In this document: one piece after another, positions 21,600 to 32,639 of the stretch
Position numbering within the stretch: the stretch's first letter is position 1
Layout: the number at the start of each line of letters is the position of its first letter
NCBI RefSeq assembly: GCF_024139115.2
Contig: NC_085140.1
Coordinates: 157,258,452 to 157,322,451 of the forward strand
Source: Armigeres subalbatus
Taxonomy: Eukaryota; Arthropoda; Insecta; Diptera; Culicidae
DNA: 64,000 bases
Direction of reading: 5' to 3'
Position numbers and translations under genes: made by a program
Notes under the pieces: generated by a model
The model's input: the letters and a program-made list of their open reading frames with translations, nothing else
Told to the model about the DNA's origin: nothing
Database searches by the model: none

Positions 21600-22559
21600 A
21601 AACGATTTTCGAAAGTTTCTAGAACGAACTGCAAAAATTGACCACTGCTCTGGATGTCCCTGCACTTCTGGAGCACCATTTGGGGACCATCAGGTAGCCC
21701 TTGCATTAATTTTGCTCTCACAACAAATGACGAATTTCAAGAATTAACCACTACTCTGGATAATTCGGAGCTTCCCAAGGATAACTTAGTGTCCACCTGG
21801 AGTCAATTGATGGCCCTGGACATTACAACGGATTGTTTATAAAAAAGGCGCAGATTTCTAGAACAAGCTTTCGTAGTACCAGATAGAGGGCACCTAGGAT
21901 CGAAGAGTAGTGCATGCATTGGTTTTGATGTGACAATGTTAAAACAAACGGTTTATGAAAAGTCACATCTGTCTAGAAGAATTTCTGGAATCGATCATAT
22001 CTCCGACTGTCCGGAATCTTATGGTGGGTCACCGGGCGTCAATGAGCGGTCCTTGCATTGATTTTGCACTCACATTGCTAGATCAATTGATTTAAAACAA
22101 AATGCGGCTCTGAAAATGTTTATGAACATTCTTGACTCCTCAGGGAACCTATTCCGGAATTGGTAATCCGGGGTGAACTTGAATTTGAACGCTTGAGGCA
22201 ATTTCAAAAAGTTTGACACCTATATTGTTGGGGTTCCAATGAGAAATGTTCTTGGCCAACCACGGCTGCCGAGGAACCTGTTCCAGAATGGCCACTCCGG
22301 AGTCAACTTGTCTGGTGAGCCTAGGATCATGAAGGGCATACGCGAGAGTTAATTTCATATAGTTTGATACCCATATTGTTGATGTTCCATTGAACAATGT
22401 TCATGGCCACCTATGACCCCTCGAGGAACCTGTTCTGGAATGGCCAATCGAAAGTCTGCACTTCCGATTGACCCAAATCGATAAAAATCCATCTACTGAT
22501 GAGGTTTCTAGAAGTTTGATAGCCATATAGCTGATTAGCTATTGAAATCCACGATCAGT
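21600..22559. repeat. right-arm inverted satellite-like units
   Basis: 21600-22100 holds the reverse of the units at 17240-18210. 22150-22550 holds the reverse of 16310-16800. For example the left-arm GGTTCCTCGAGGGGTCATAG is found exactly, in reverse, near 22420. The arm is interrupted at 22572 by RTE-B copy 1 and continues at 26045. Confidence 0.7.
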
Positions 22560-22571
22560 ATCATTTATACA

Positions 22572-25500
22572 CGCACGGCAAATGCTGGGTAAAGCGTACC
22601 ATTGGTACTTCGCGTACCTGAAGGAATAAAGTAGACCCCATCTCGCGGTCCTTAGCCTCCTACCCAGCAACTCCTATCCCTACCTCCCCGCGGTGCTGGC
22701 CGGGATACGAGCAACCTTAGGGAAGATCGGGTAACCAACCCCGGTAGGAACTATGGTCGTATGCTGACAGGGAAGAGGGGGGTTTGCTCCTCTCCGGAGG
22801 TGCAAATCTTATTGAGCGTCTGTTCTCCATGTCAGGATCGGCTCACAACAGCGTCTGTTCTCCATGTTAGGGGCGGCAGATCATCGTCCGAGTGCCAGCG
22901 AGGGACTCTAAGTGAAACTGTGCACCATGGTCCACCGGAAATAAGGAGGAATGGTCCTCCGGAAATTTAGGGGTTTGGTATCAGACCCTTCAAGCCAGCC
23001 TTTGAAAAAACATACGCAACGAACAATCAACAAGAGAGTACGGACCGGAACCATCGGCGAAGACCACTGCGACGAAAAGGGACTAGCGATTGGAAACTCG
23101 GTTCGTGGAACTGAAAATCTCTCAACTTCATCGGTAGCACACGCATACTCGCCGATGTGCTCAAGGACCGTGGATTCGGCATCGTAGCGCTGCAGGAGGT
23201 TTGTTGGAAGGGATCAATGGTGCGAACGTTTAGAGGTAATCATACCATCTACCAGAGCTGCGGCAACACACACGAGCTGGGAACAGCTTTCATAGTGATG
23301 GGCGATATGCAAAGGCGCGTGATCGGGTGGTGGCCGTTCAATGAAAGAATGTGCAGGTTGAGGATCAAAGGCCGGTTCTTCAACTTCAGCATAATCAACG
23401 TCCATAGCCCACATTCCGGAAGCACTGATGATGATAAGGACGCATTCTACGCGCAGCTGGAACGTGAGTACGACAGTTGCCCAAGCCACGACGTCAAAAT
23501 CATCATAGGAGATTTGAACGCTCAGGTTGGCCAATAGGAGGAGTTTAGACCGACTATTGGAAAGTTCAGAGCTCACCGGCTGACGAACGAAAACGGCCTA
23601 CGACTAATTGATTTCACCGCCTCCAAGAATATGGCCATTCGCAGCACCTACTTCCAACACAGCCTCCCGTATCGGTACACCTGAAGATCACCACTGCAGA
23701 CAGAATCACAAATCGATCACGTTCTGATTGATGGACGGCACTTCTCCGACATTATCGACGTCAGGACATATCGTGGCGCTAACATCTACTCTGACCGCTA
23801 TCTGGTGATGGTTAAACTGCGCCCAAAACTATCCGTCATTAACAATGTTCGGTACCGACGACCGCCGCGGTACGACCTAGAGCGACTGTAGCAACCTGAT
23901 GTCGCCACTGCATACGCGCAGCATCTCGAGGCAGCGTTGCCGGAAGAGGGTGAGCTCGATGGGGCCCCTCTTGAGGACTGCTGGAATACAGTCAAAGCAG
24001 CCATTAACGACGCAGCGGAGAACAACGTCGGGTATGTGGGTCGAAGTCGACGGAACGATTGGTTCGACGAAGAGTGCAGACAGATTCTGGAGGAGAAGGA
24101 TGCAGCGCGGGCGGTCGCGCTGCAGCAAGGTACCCAGCAGAACGTGGAACGTTATAGACGGAAGCGGAGACAGCAGACCCGCCTTTTTCAGGAGAAGAAA
24201 CGCCGCCTGGAAGAAGCGGAATGCGAGGAGATGGAACAGCTGTGCCGTTCTCAAGATACACGCAAGTTCTACCAGAAGCTCAACGCATCCCGCAAAGGCT
24301 TCGTGCCGCGAGCCGAAATGTGCCGGGATAAGGATGGGAGCATCTTGACGGACGAACGTGTGGTGATCGAAAGGTGGAAGCAGCACTACGAGGAACATCT
24401 GAATGGCGCTGAGAGTACAGGCAGTGAAAGTCAAGGCAGCGGAGGAGATGACTACGTCAGCTCAGCGGACGATGGAAGCCAACCAGCCCCCACCTTAAGG
24501 GAAGTTAAGGATGCCATTCAACAGCTGAAGCCCAATAAAGCAGCTGGTAAGGATGGTATCGGAGCTGAGCTCATCAAGATGGGCCCGGAAAAGCTGGCCA
24601 CTTGCCTGCACAAACTGATAGTCAGAATCTGGGAAACCGAACAGCTACCGGAGGAGTGGAAGGAAGGGATTATATGCCCCATCTACAAGAAAGGCGACAA
24701 ACTGGAGTGTGAGAACTTTCGAGCGATCACCATCCTTAATGCCGCCTACAAAGTGATATCCCAGATCATCTTCCGTCGTCTGTCACCATTAGTGAACGAG
24801 TTCGTGGGAAGTTATCAAGCCGGCTTCGTTGGCGGCCGCTCGACAACGGACCAGATCTTTACTGTACGGCAAATCCTTCAAAAATGCCGTGAATACCAGG
24901 TCCCAACGCACCATCTGTTCGTTGATTTCAAGGCGGCATACGACAGTATAGACCGCGTAGAGCTATGGAAAATTATGGACGAGAACAGCTTCCCTAGGAA
25001 GCTTACCAGACTGATCAAAGCAACGGTGGATGGTGTGCAAAACTGTGTGAAGATTTCGAGCGAACACTCCAGTTCGTTCGAATCGCGCCGGGGACTAAGA
25101 CAAGGTGATGGACTTTCGTGCCTGTTGTTCAACATTGCGCTAGAAGGTGTCATGCGGAGAGCCGGGTGTAACAGCCGGGGTACGATTTTCAACAGATCCA
25201 GTTAATTTATTTGCTTCGCGGATGACATGGACATTGTCGGCCGAACATTTGCAAAGGTGGCAGAATTGTACACCCGCCTGAAACGTGAAGCAACAAAAGT
25301 TGGACTGGTGGTGAATGCGTCAAAGACAAAGTACATGCTTGTGGGCGGAACCGAGCGCGACAGGGCCCGCCTGGGAAGCAGTGTTACGATAGACGGGGAT
25401 ACCTTCGAGGTGGTCGAGTAATTCGTCTACCTCGGATCCTTGCTAACGGCTGACAACAACGTTAGTCGTGAAATACGAAGGCGCATCATCTGTGGAAGTC

Positions 25501-26032
25501 GGGCCTACTACGGGCTCCAGAAGAAACTGCGGTCGAAAAAGATTCGCCACCGCACCAAATGTGTCATGTACAAGACGCTTGTAAGACCGGTTGTCCTCTA
25601 CGGACATGAAACATGGACAATGCTCGAGGAGGACTTGCAAGCACTCGGAGTATTCGAGGGACGGGTGCTTAGGACCATCTTTGGCGGTGTGCAAGAAGAC
25701 GGTGTGTGGCGGCGAAGAATGAACCATGAGCTCGCCCAACTCTACGGCGAACCCAGTATTCAGAAGGTAGCTAAAGCCGGAAGGGTACGATGGGCAGGGC
25801 ATGTTGCAAGAATGCCGGACAGCAACGCTGCAAAGATGGTGTTCGCTTCCGATCCGGCAAGTACGAGACGACGTGGAGCGCAGCGAGCGAGATGGGCAGA
25901 CCAGGTGCAGAACGACTTGGCGAGCGTGGGGCGTATCCGAGGATGGAGAGATGCGGCCTCGAACCGTGCATTGTGGCGTCAAATTGTTGATTCAGTGTTA
26001 TCTGTTTAGATGTTAACTGAATAAATAAATAA
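22572..26032 (+). mobile_element. RTE-clade retrotransposon, lineage B copy 1, full length
   Basis: A 12-bp target duplication ATCATTTATACA lies at 22560-22571 and 26033-26044. The 5' end coincides with that of copy 2 (42788), so the 3461-bp length appears complete: about 450 bp of leader, one long endonuclease/reverse transcriptase frame, and an (ATAA)n tail, the short 3' repeat typical of RTE elements. It lies inside the right arm of the TTAA composite and is therefore younger than it. Confidence 0.93.
23030..26009 (+). pseudogene. RTE-B endonuclease/reverse transcriptase, copy 1 (six stops)
   Basis: Domain order is endonuclease (GIVALQEVCW; NVHSPHSG; IIGDLNAQVG; NGLRLIDF; QIDHVLIDGRHFSD), a basic linker, reverse transcriptase (PNKAAGKDGIGAELIK; YQAGFVGGRSTTDQIF; HLFVDFKAAYDSID; GLRQGDGLSCLLFN; FADD at 25215-25226; KTKYMLVGG) and the C-terminal WRRRMNHE and VRWAGHVARMP segment. 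In-frame stops lie at 23112, 23535, 23682, 23889, 25203 and 25419. Comparison with copy 2 shows most are single-base changes in this copy. The full C-terminus missing from copy 2 is present here. Where a start codon lies is unclear; the frame is open well upstream of the first endonuclease motif. Confidence 0.9.
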
Positions 26033-26350
26033 ATCATTTATACAGGACAAGCCCAAAATTGCTGAAATCGGTTGTAAATTTCCAGAGATAAAAGCATTTT
26101 AGTTTCGTGGGTACCCGGGTACCCTACTGGCCTGTTAAGGGTGGCCACACAACGGTTAAAATTGATTTATCGCTTGACTGATTAACGCTTCCAACAATAT
26201 TTCTTACTACTGACGCCAAATTACAAAAATAAACGAATTACACCAAAATGCTAGTACCTCACCTCTACTTGCAAATCTTTTGTCGAACATAACTCACCAA
26301 TCAATAAGCTTCCAAAGTAATCTTTACTTCTAACTCCTTATTTGGTCATT

Positions 26351-26618
26351 CTTCTTCTTCTTATTGGCATTACATCCCCACATTGGGACAGAGCCGCCTC
26401 GCAGCTTAGTGTTCATTAAGCACTTCCACAGTCATGAACTGCGAGGTTTCTAAGCCAAGTTACCATTTTTGCATTCGTATATCATGAGGCTAACACGATG
26501 ATACTTTTATGCCCAGGGAAGTCGAGACAATTTCCAATCCGAAAATTGCCTAGACCGGCACCAGCATGGTCTTGCTTTGTAGCCGCGCGTCTTACCGCAC
26601 GGCTAAGGAGGGCCCCGA
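26351..26618 (-). mobile_element. Feilai-like SINE lacking its B-box
   Basis: A 12-bp duplication TATTTGGTCATT lies at 26339-26350 and 26619-26630. On the minus strand the head and body match the other copies. About 22 bases covering the RNA polymerase III B-box are missing near 26563, where the text passes directly from the CCGGCACC block to AGCATGGTC. Since a B-box is needed for normal transcription, the loss probably followed insertion, or the copy was made from a defective template. Confidence 0.87.
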
Positions 26619-26824
26619 TATTTGGTCATTACTCAATCTAATTACGTTATTAAATATCAGTTGATATTCAATGGAAAGTTCTACAGCCACTTGTTTGATA
26701 ACGAATCGGCCGCCAAAGAATCTGTAACGTGGTCATGTACAGTGGTTAGTTATTTTGGTAACATTAGATTCTGCAGATGCACTCTATTAGAAAGCAATTT
26801 CAAAAGCCCATCAGTACCTACAGT

Positions 26825-27217
26825 CAGTGTTGTGCTTAATCATTATCAGACGATCATGATTGCAATTTTCATGTGAAAACTTTTCACGTGAAAACAGTAG
26901 GCGAGTTGTCGCCGGCGACAACTTCTCAAATTTTTTACTCATACGATAATAAACACAGAATTTTCATTCAATCATTAATCTTCACTAATAATAGCTAATT
27001 GTCAACAGTCCCGTTATATCTTCTATTTGGCGTTATAGTTTCATGCTAGTAAGGAAAAATAGTTAAAAAGGTAACGGTAAATGCTTCAAATCAAGATACG
27101 ATTTTCAAACGATTCTTAATCGCTGGCGAGTTTTAATCACTTGATAATTTAAAAGTAAAATCGCGGGTGAGTTTTATCATTCTCGATTTTTCGAAAATTT
27201 GATTTTTCCCAACCCTG
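26825..27217. mobile_element. hAT-type MITE
   Basis: The 8-bp duplication CCTACAGT is found at 26817-26824 and 27218-27225. The ends are CAGTGTTGTGCTTAATC and, in reverse, CAGGGTTGGGAAAAATC, matching the CAGNGTT consensus known for hAT tips. 393 bp, non-coding. A related partial copy lies at 8940-9065. Confidence 0.85.
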
Positions 27218-27243
27218 CCTACAGTGTGTGTGTGCCTTCCAAA

Positions 27244-27561
27244 ATGCTCGTGATATCTGTGCATCTGATTGGTATATCTGCTGTTCAATTGAAAATCCAG
27301 TGTAGTGCAACCGAAAAGCTTCTTATTTCCTCTCGAAATGGCAATACAGCCACTCAGAGTGTGATAGAGTATTCGTTTTGTGAAGAGCAACCATGCTGTT
27401 CTTCCACGGGTGAATGCTACCTAGAGGGAAGGTTTAATTACCGCTGTCTGAATCAGCATCTTCTATGTTCACGGCGACCAAGAGGTATATGTTCGAAAAA
27501 GAACACTGTCGCACTCTCGATTATTTGTATCTTTGAAATAAAAATTAAGAACTTTGACTGA
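27244..27561 (+). CDS. candidate small cysteine-rich secreted protein (unrecognised)
   Basis: An ATG at 27244 opens a 105-codon frame. An earlier in-frame TTG start would lie in the hAT MITE, so I prefer this ATG. The first residues, MLVISVHLIGISAVQLKI, are hydrophobic enough for a signal peptide. A cysteine cluster follows (FCEEQPCCSSTGECYLEG, then RCLNQHLLC and GIC), which could form disulfides. A polyadenylation-like AATAAAA lies at 27537, inside the end of the frame. I do not recognise the family. It could be an exon of a host gene, a decayed gene or a chance frame. It is the only non-transposon frame here with protein-like character. Confidence 0.3.
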   Translation: MLVISVHLIGISAVQLKIQCSATEKLLISSRNGNTATQSVIEYSFCEEQPCCSSTGECYLEGRFNYRCLNQHLLCSRRPRGICSKKNTVALSIICIFEIKIKNFD

Positions 27562-28452
27562 TCATGAACATCGATGATTATTTCAGTTCTGATTCTTTCT
27601 ATTTTTTTCAAATTTCAATGTATATCATAATATTTATAAAACCAGTTACTTATTGTTGCTTCATTCGTTCAAATCAATTTGAAGAAATTACTTGACCAAT
27701 GTATAAAACTATCATGAACATATTTCAGACCATTAGCGTACCTAACCTCGCACTCTCGGGTTTCTGTGTTGTAATGGAATTCGGTACACCAGGCGTATAC
27801 CCCGAAGGAAATGGAAGGTAAACGTTTAACAAGCCAACACCGCCAACCAACGAAAACTGAAATTGTGGGGACGTATGTTGAATGGTTTGGTTACAAAGGG
27901 TGGAGATTTTCCACCAGCAATTTGCAAAAGTAATTAAGCAGTTCGTAGGTAAAATGTCTGCCTCCGCCTAGTCATTAATGTTTGATGCCATTTAGGGCGC
28001 CAGAAATGAGCCTCAGTTCACCGGCCAGGTGAATGAGCCTTTCGAAAGTTTAACCGATGATTAAATCACCTCTTCCTGGGATTTTTTTGCACGTCGCGAA
28101 GTGCTTGTTTCAATCTCGCTCCAACATTTAAGAGGCTTTGTCGATGTAAAGAATAATTATTCTTGTTATGTACTATTCACACTATGAAAAATATTACTTG
28201 ATAAAAAAATATCTTGATATTCAACATGACATACATTATACCTATTGAATATCAGATGTATAAACTTTAACATCAAGCTTCTCAATATCATATGATATAT
28301 CTCGTAGTCTGAATAATCTATTAGGCTCATTATATTGTTAACACAGGCAACCAGTGTCGAAAAGCCGTACATTTGTGTATGGCCAATAATTTATTTGTTT
28401 GAAACACAACACATGTATGGAGTAATCGGCAATCAAAAAATAATTGTCCAAT
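27562..28452. other. no gene seen, probably unique DNA
   Basis: AT-rich with somewhat higher GC at 27730-28130. The minus frames at 28166-28518 are short and without domains. No repeat ends were recognised. Confidence 0.4.
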
Positions 28453-28465
28453 ATTAATTAAAAAG

Positions 28466-28742
28466 TGGGGCCCTCCTAAGTCGTGCGGTAAGATGCAAGA
28501 TGCACAAAGCAAGACCATGCTGAGGGAAGCTGGGTTCGATTCCCGGTGCCGGTTTAGGCAATTTTCGGATTGGAAATTGTCTCGACTTCCCTGGGCATAA
28601 AAGTATCATCATGTAGCCTCATGATATACGAATGCAAAAATGATAACTTGGCTTAGAAACCTCGCAGTTAATAACTGTGGAAGTGCTTAAACGAGGCGGC
28701 TCTGTCCCAGTGTAGTAATGTAATGCCAATAAGAAAAAGAAG
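28466..28742 (+). mobile_element. Feilai-like SINE with small internal deletions
   Basis: Flanked by a 13-bp direct repeat with one mismatch, ATTAATTAAAAAG at 28453-28465 and ATTAATTATAAAG at 28743-28755. The B-box GGTTCGATTCC is intact. About 15 bases of the body just before GAGGCGGC are missing compared with the copy at 36645. Confidence 0.87.
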
Positions 28743-28755
28743 ATTAATTATAAAG

Positions 28756-29300
28756 TTCTTGAATTTTCCTGTGAAGTTGTATATTTCACTCAAATTTTTG
28801 GTCGGAAATGTACGAGCTCTTGCTCATAAATATTTATGTCAATATGTTAATATGAAGAATTAAAGATATTTCGGCGGATATGTTTATTCCGCTTCCTTTG
28901 GTGCCAAGTTTACTAAAATGTGGCCAAACCAAGAAGATGCCGGTTCCATTGAAATCCAAAGAAAAGCATAAAAATGCACTCAACCATAACTCTTCCAGAG
29001 GGCAGTGAAGCTCTTTTAGTTTCTTTCCTGATGTGACGACATCAGTAGTCGTTTCGTGGCTCTGTTCTTTTCAAATCGGAACGGCTAGCGATGAAAGAAT
29101 CTAAGAAGTAAAACAGCAAAATGAGACAGACTGACTCGCCGGTGTTTACCTTCATAATTTGTCAAAATATTTACTCTTCAAACAGATAAACTCGTTGTCG
29201 GGGGCTACTGCCGAGCAACTTGACTACCTTACTTGAGATTGCTTATTGGTGAAAACTGTTTGTTGGCTTGGCATGGTAAAACAAATAAAAAGCATTAAGG
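28756..29300. other. no gene seen
   Basis: Unique-looking AT-rich DNA with no domain-bearing frame and no repeat ends. Confidence 0.4.
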
Positions 29301-29455
29301 CTCCCCCAGACATAAGCGATTTCACCACCTTGACGGCGACAGCTAGTTGCCGCGATTCTATCTTTGGGTCGCTGCAGGCAATTGCGCTTCCACACCAAAG
29401 GCGACAGAATCGCAGTCACCAAGCGATATAATCGCGTCGTGTGTTTGAGGGAAGC
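29301..29455. repeat. possible short MITE with GGCTCCCCCAGACA ends
   Basis: GGCTCCCCCAGACATAAGCG on the left and, in reverse from the right, GGCTTCCCTCAAACACACG look like diverged inverted ends. The interior has GCGATT-type inverted words. No target duplication was found. The overlapping frames are incidental. Confidence 0.4.
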
Positions 29456-29773
29456 CATAAGCGAAAAAATCCTATTATTTTATTATTGCTTGTTTTTTGA
29501 ATCTGGTATTTGAAAAATGCTGTGCATGCAAATAAACTATTTAGGGAGCATTTTTATTCTCGTCATCAACGTTTACTCAAAGCAAAAGACTAGTGTAGAA
29601 AAAATAGAGCTTTTCAGTGATTATGCCAAGTTAATTCTCATGGAATAAGGCTTCACTTAAGCTTATTAATACTTAATACTTTTTAATACTTCTTATAAAT
29701 ATTCTTGGCATTACATCTCCCACTGGTACATTGCCGCCTCGCTGTTAAGTGTTCATTCAGCACTATCACAATT

Positions 29774-30859
29774 GAATCATTTGTTTGAGAAACTGCATAA
29801 GTCCATTTTACACTATTTCGAGAAAACAGCAAAAAACTGTTTTTGAACAAATTCGCACCGAATCTTTTGATTTCTTCGATACAGATCAATAGTTTTTGGC
29901 AAAACTCAACACCCTGGGGCACTTTCAGTGCAAACAATGTAAGCAGTACTCCACAATTGCTCTTCAAAGTACGTGGACATATGTAGTTTCTCAAACAAAC
30001 GAAACATTTTTCATACATTCCTGAACAAAATTTTTTTTATCGTGTTTTTTGTCAGAATACGTAGTTTTGGACGAGGATTCAGAATATATAAAAATCTCAT
30101 TTTGGCCAAAAATGTTACATATGCTAGGGTGGCTCAAATTAGTATGGGAAAAACTTTGTTCAATTTTTTTGATGGGCCGCCCTCTTATCCGTTTCTTTTA
30201 GATGCCCTGATGCTCTGGACAAAATTTCAGCCAAATCGGTCAACTTTTGGGTGGTGCTAAACTCGTTGGAAGTTTATATGGAAAAATGTATGCAGAAACA
30301 TCCAAAAACAGTAAATTGCAGCTGGAGTACACAACTTACGATGAAGAACTATGATACTCATTCAGATCTTGGAGAATTTATTACAGAATGTTATGCAGAA
30401 AACCGCGAGAAGATTCGAGTTTGCCCGGCTAAGTTATTAGCATTTCTCTGCAGTGTGGTTTGAGCAAATTTCGTTTCTTTTACCTTTGAAAAGAAATAAA
30501 TTCACCCCTACAACACTCCAGTAAAATGCTAATATCTTTGTCTAATAAACTCTAATCTTCTCGCGGTTTTCAGCATAACATTCTGTATTTTATTTTACAA
30601 GAACTAAATGAGTATCATGGTTCTTGATCGTAAATTGTGCCGTCCAACTGCAAATCACTGTTTTTGGATGTTTCTGCATACATTTTCCCATATAAACTTC
30701 CAACGAGTTTAGCACTGCCCAAACGTTGACCGATTTGGCTGAAATTTTGTCCAGAGCATCAGGGCATCAAATTGAAAAGAATAAGAGGGCGGCCCATCAA
30801 AAAATTTTAAAAAGTGTTTTTTGAGCCACCCCAATATGCAGTTTCTAAAACAAACGGTT
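29774..30859. mobile_element. inverted-repeat element inside the SINE
   Basis: The ends GAATCATTTGTTTGAGAAAC and, reversed, AACCGTTTGTTTTAGAAAC (then TGCAT on both) are terminal inverted repeats with a 5-bp CAATT flank. An extra copy of the right-hand end occurs inside at about 29978-30003, so two related elements may be fused. It contains the foldback at 30127-30832. The frame at 29683-30018 is not a recognisable gene. Confidence 0.6.
30127..30832. mobile_element. nested foldback element (GGGTGGCTCAAA ends)
   Basis: Two arms of about 330 bp are mutual reverse complements: 30127-30475 against 30495-30832. For example GATGCCCTGATGCTCTGGAC on the left is mirrored near 30750-30770. The ends are GGGTGGCTC and GAGCCACCC. 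ATATGC occurs on both sides (30119-30124 and 30834-30839). A transcript across it would fold into a long double strand. Confidence 0.75.
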
Positions 30860-31037
30860 CAATTATTAACCGCGAGAATTCTAAGCCTGTTACACGATGA
30901 TACTTTTATGTCTAGGGAAGTCGAGACAATTTTCAAAACGAAAATTGCTTAGACCGGCACCGGGAATCGAATCCAGCCACCCGTAGCATGGTCTTGCTTT
31001 ACAGCCGCACATCTTACCGCTAGGCTAAGGAGGGCCC

Positions 31038-32017
31038 CATTTCCAAGTCCTTAGAGAGCTGAATGAAGAAAGAAGCTCAATTGGACACCTGCTATAAGAC
31101 CTATAAGATGATCTGTAAATGGGACAATTGAATGTGTATTGAGAAAGATTTAATGACGTAATCGATCTTAAAGTAACGTTAAACTCGGTTACTAAAACGA
31201 TGAAAATAGTGTTGCACCAGAATGGGCCCTGCAAAAATCTGAGCATTTTTTTTCGATCACAGTACCAATGATGAACAGTTGACGGTTCTTATGCAAATTA
31301 ACTCTGAAACTGTCAGTCATATACACATACTCTAGCAAAGTTTTAGATTGCTAGGCAAAATTTATTTTATTTTTCAAATAGATAGCATTGTACATTGAAT
31401 TACACTCGCTTCCAAATTTCGAACGTTAGTGTGAGGGTGAGATATATTAGGAGTTGGGCAATCTACTTTTAGAGTGCATTGATGACAGATATGCAAATAT
31501 CGTATAACGGTTTGGTGGCCAACACTAACTAGTAAATAGCAGGCCATGACTTTGTCTTTTTCCTCGTGGGACAACGAACGAAGACGCACGCGCGATTAGA
31601 CAGCACACCCCGTGATAGCTCGTTCGGCAGTACTGGGCCGCACAGTTAGTTAATCAAATTACATCACAGAAAAAACGCTGTAGAAAAAGACATAGTTGAC
31701 CTATCCTTTTCAAACTTTCAGACAATAAAGCATATCCGATTAGTAAGCTTTTGACATAATTATTTGGTTCAACTTCAAAATCATAACCGTACGCTCGCAC
31801 CTTATTCTTGACTTCACTCATTATGTTCTGTACAACATCTGGCTACAGCTTCTTGTGTACGAAGAACCACTTTTTCTTTATGTCTTCCTCAAATTTGACC
31901 TCCTTGGGATGCATGGCGTGTCGATAAGAAAGTGCAGGTGATCCAACAACCAACTATCAAAAAAAGTAGTTCGGTGGCGATCACAGTGAGCTAAACATTA
32001 TTGATACAATGAGTCAA
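31038..32017. other. no confident gene; minus-strand coding-like stretch 31680-31920
   Basis: On the minus strand from about 31920 the frame reads HAMHPKEVKFEEDIKKKWFF, then VHKKL, a stop, and continues VQNIMSEVKNKVRAYGYDFE. The lysine- and glutamate-rich text is more protein-like than its surroundings and may be a remnant of a transposase or host exon. I cannot name it. The rest (31040-31660) shows nothing. Confidence 0.3.
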
Positions 32018-32230
32018 TCCGGAGATGGCGAGATCGATTCCAGTTCAAGATGTTTTCGGGTGGGAAACATGCGTGACTCCCTGGACATAGTGTATCATGC
32101 AATGGCGACTATAGAAAATCTTTCAATTGATAACGGATGAAATGCTAATAAAACAGTAGTTAAAAAGCAGGCCAAGTTCCAGTTGGAATGTAGAGCCATA
32201 GAAGAAGAAGACGAAGAAGAAGAAGAACAA
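32018..32230 (+). mobile_element. second SINE-like family, copy 2
   Basis: Contains GGAGATGGCGAGATCGATTC, GTTTTCGGGTGGGAAACAT, ACATAGTGTATC, GCCAAGTTCCAGTTGGAATG and a (GAA)n tail in the same order as 13930-14170. Its target duplication was not resolved. Confidence 0.65.
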
Positions 32231-32493
32231 AAATAAGTACTAGGAGACAGAATCATCGTCTCCCACATAGAGGTCAAACATACTAAACTCCCAACACCTA
32301 GCATTCAGATAACGGGCAGATAACGAAAATTTATACTTATCCCAATGTGCCAGTAAAGAACTGCTCAATCCTAGGTCAAAACGATTTGATTTTCGCCGAC
32401 CAAGCCGGCAACTGTAATGCAGCGTACACAATGTCTCAAGCAGTATGATCCACATTCCACATTGACCACGTCGCCGTTGTTCAAACGGGCTGT

Positions 32494-32634
32494 GGGACAG
32501 AAGGTCGAAAGAAAAAAAGTCGAAGGACAAAAGGTTGATAGACAAAAGGTCGAAGAGACAAAGGGTCGAAGGGACAAAGGTGGAATAGACAAAAAGTCGA
32601 CGGGACAACATGTCGAAGGGACAAAAGGTCGAAA
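32494..32634 (+). repeat. minisatellite, unit ~16 bp (GGACAAAAGGTCGAAG)
   Basis: About eight imperfect units related to GGACAAAAGGTCGAAG. The frame across it (32417-32872) repeats K-V-E-x-x-K and is an artefact. The same unit appears in reverse orientation at 39175-39347. Confidence 0.8.
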
Positions 32635-32639
32635 ACACA

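Larger units (their letters stand above)
15885..26159. mobile_element. TTAA-flanked piggyBac-type composite with inverted satellite-like arms
   Basis: TTAA at 15885-15888 precedes CCCTTGTGTGGCC. On the other side GGCCACACAACGG precedes TTAA at 26156-26159. These are 13-bp terminal inverted repeats (12 of 13 match) with the TTAA target of the piggyBac superfamily. Subterminal GGGTACCCGGGTAC motifs occur at 15908, 16097 and 26109. Beyond the tips the arms stay complementary: 16310-16800 matches the reverse of 22150-22550, and 17250-18200 resembles the reverse of 21600-22100. Removing RTE-B copy 1 and its duplicated target leaves about 6.8 kb. No transposase is present, so it is non-autonomous. 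The interior holds several later insertions, listed separately. Confidence 0.75.
29704..31037 (-). mobile_element. Feilai-like SINE split by a 1.09-kb insertion
   Basis: The 3' part of a minus-strand SINE lies at 29704-29773 and the rest at 30860-31037, ending in the usual GGGGCCC head. Between them is the insertion at 29774-30859, flanked by CAATT (29769-29773 and 30860-30864). The SINE is more diverged than the other copies. Confidence 0.75.

Noticed and set aside
24004..24261. Arginine- and proline-rich alternative frames overlapping RTE-B (also 23899-24348, 23877-24434)
   Set aside because: Antisense or shifted frames of the GC-rich linker between endonuclease and reverse transcriptase.
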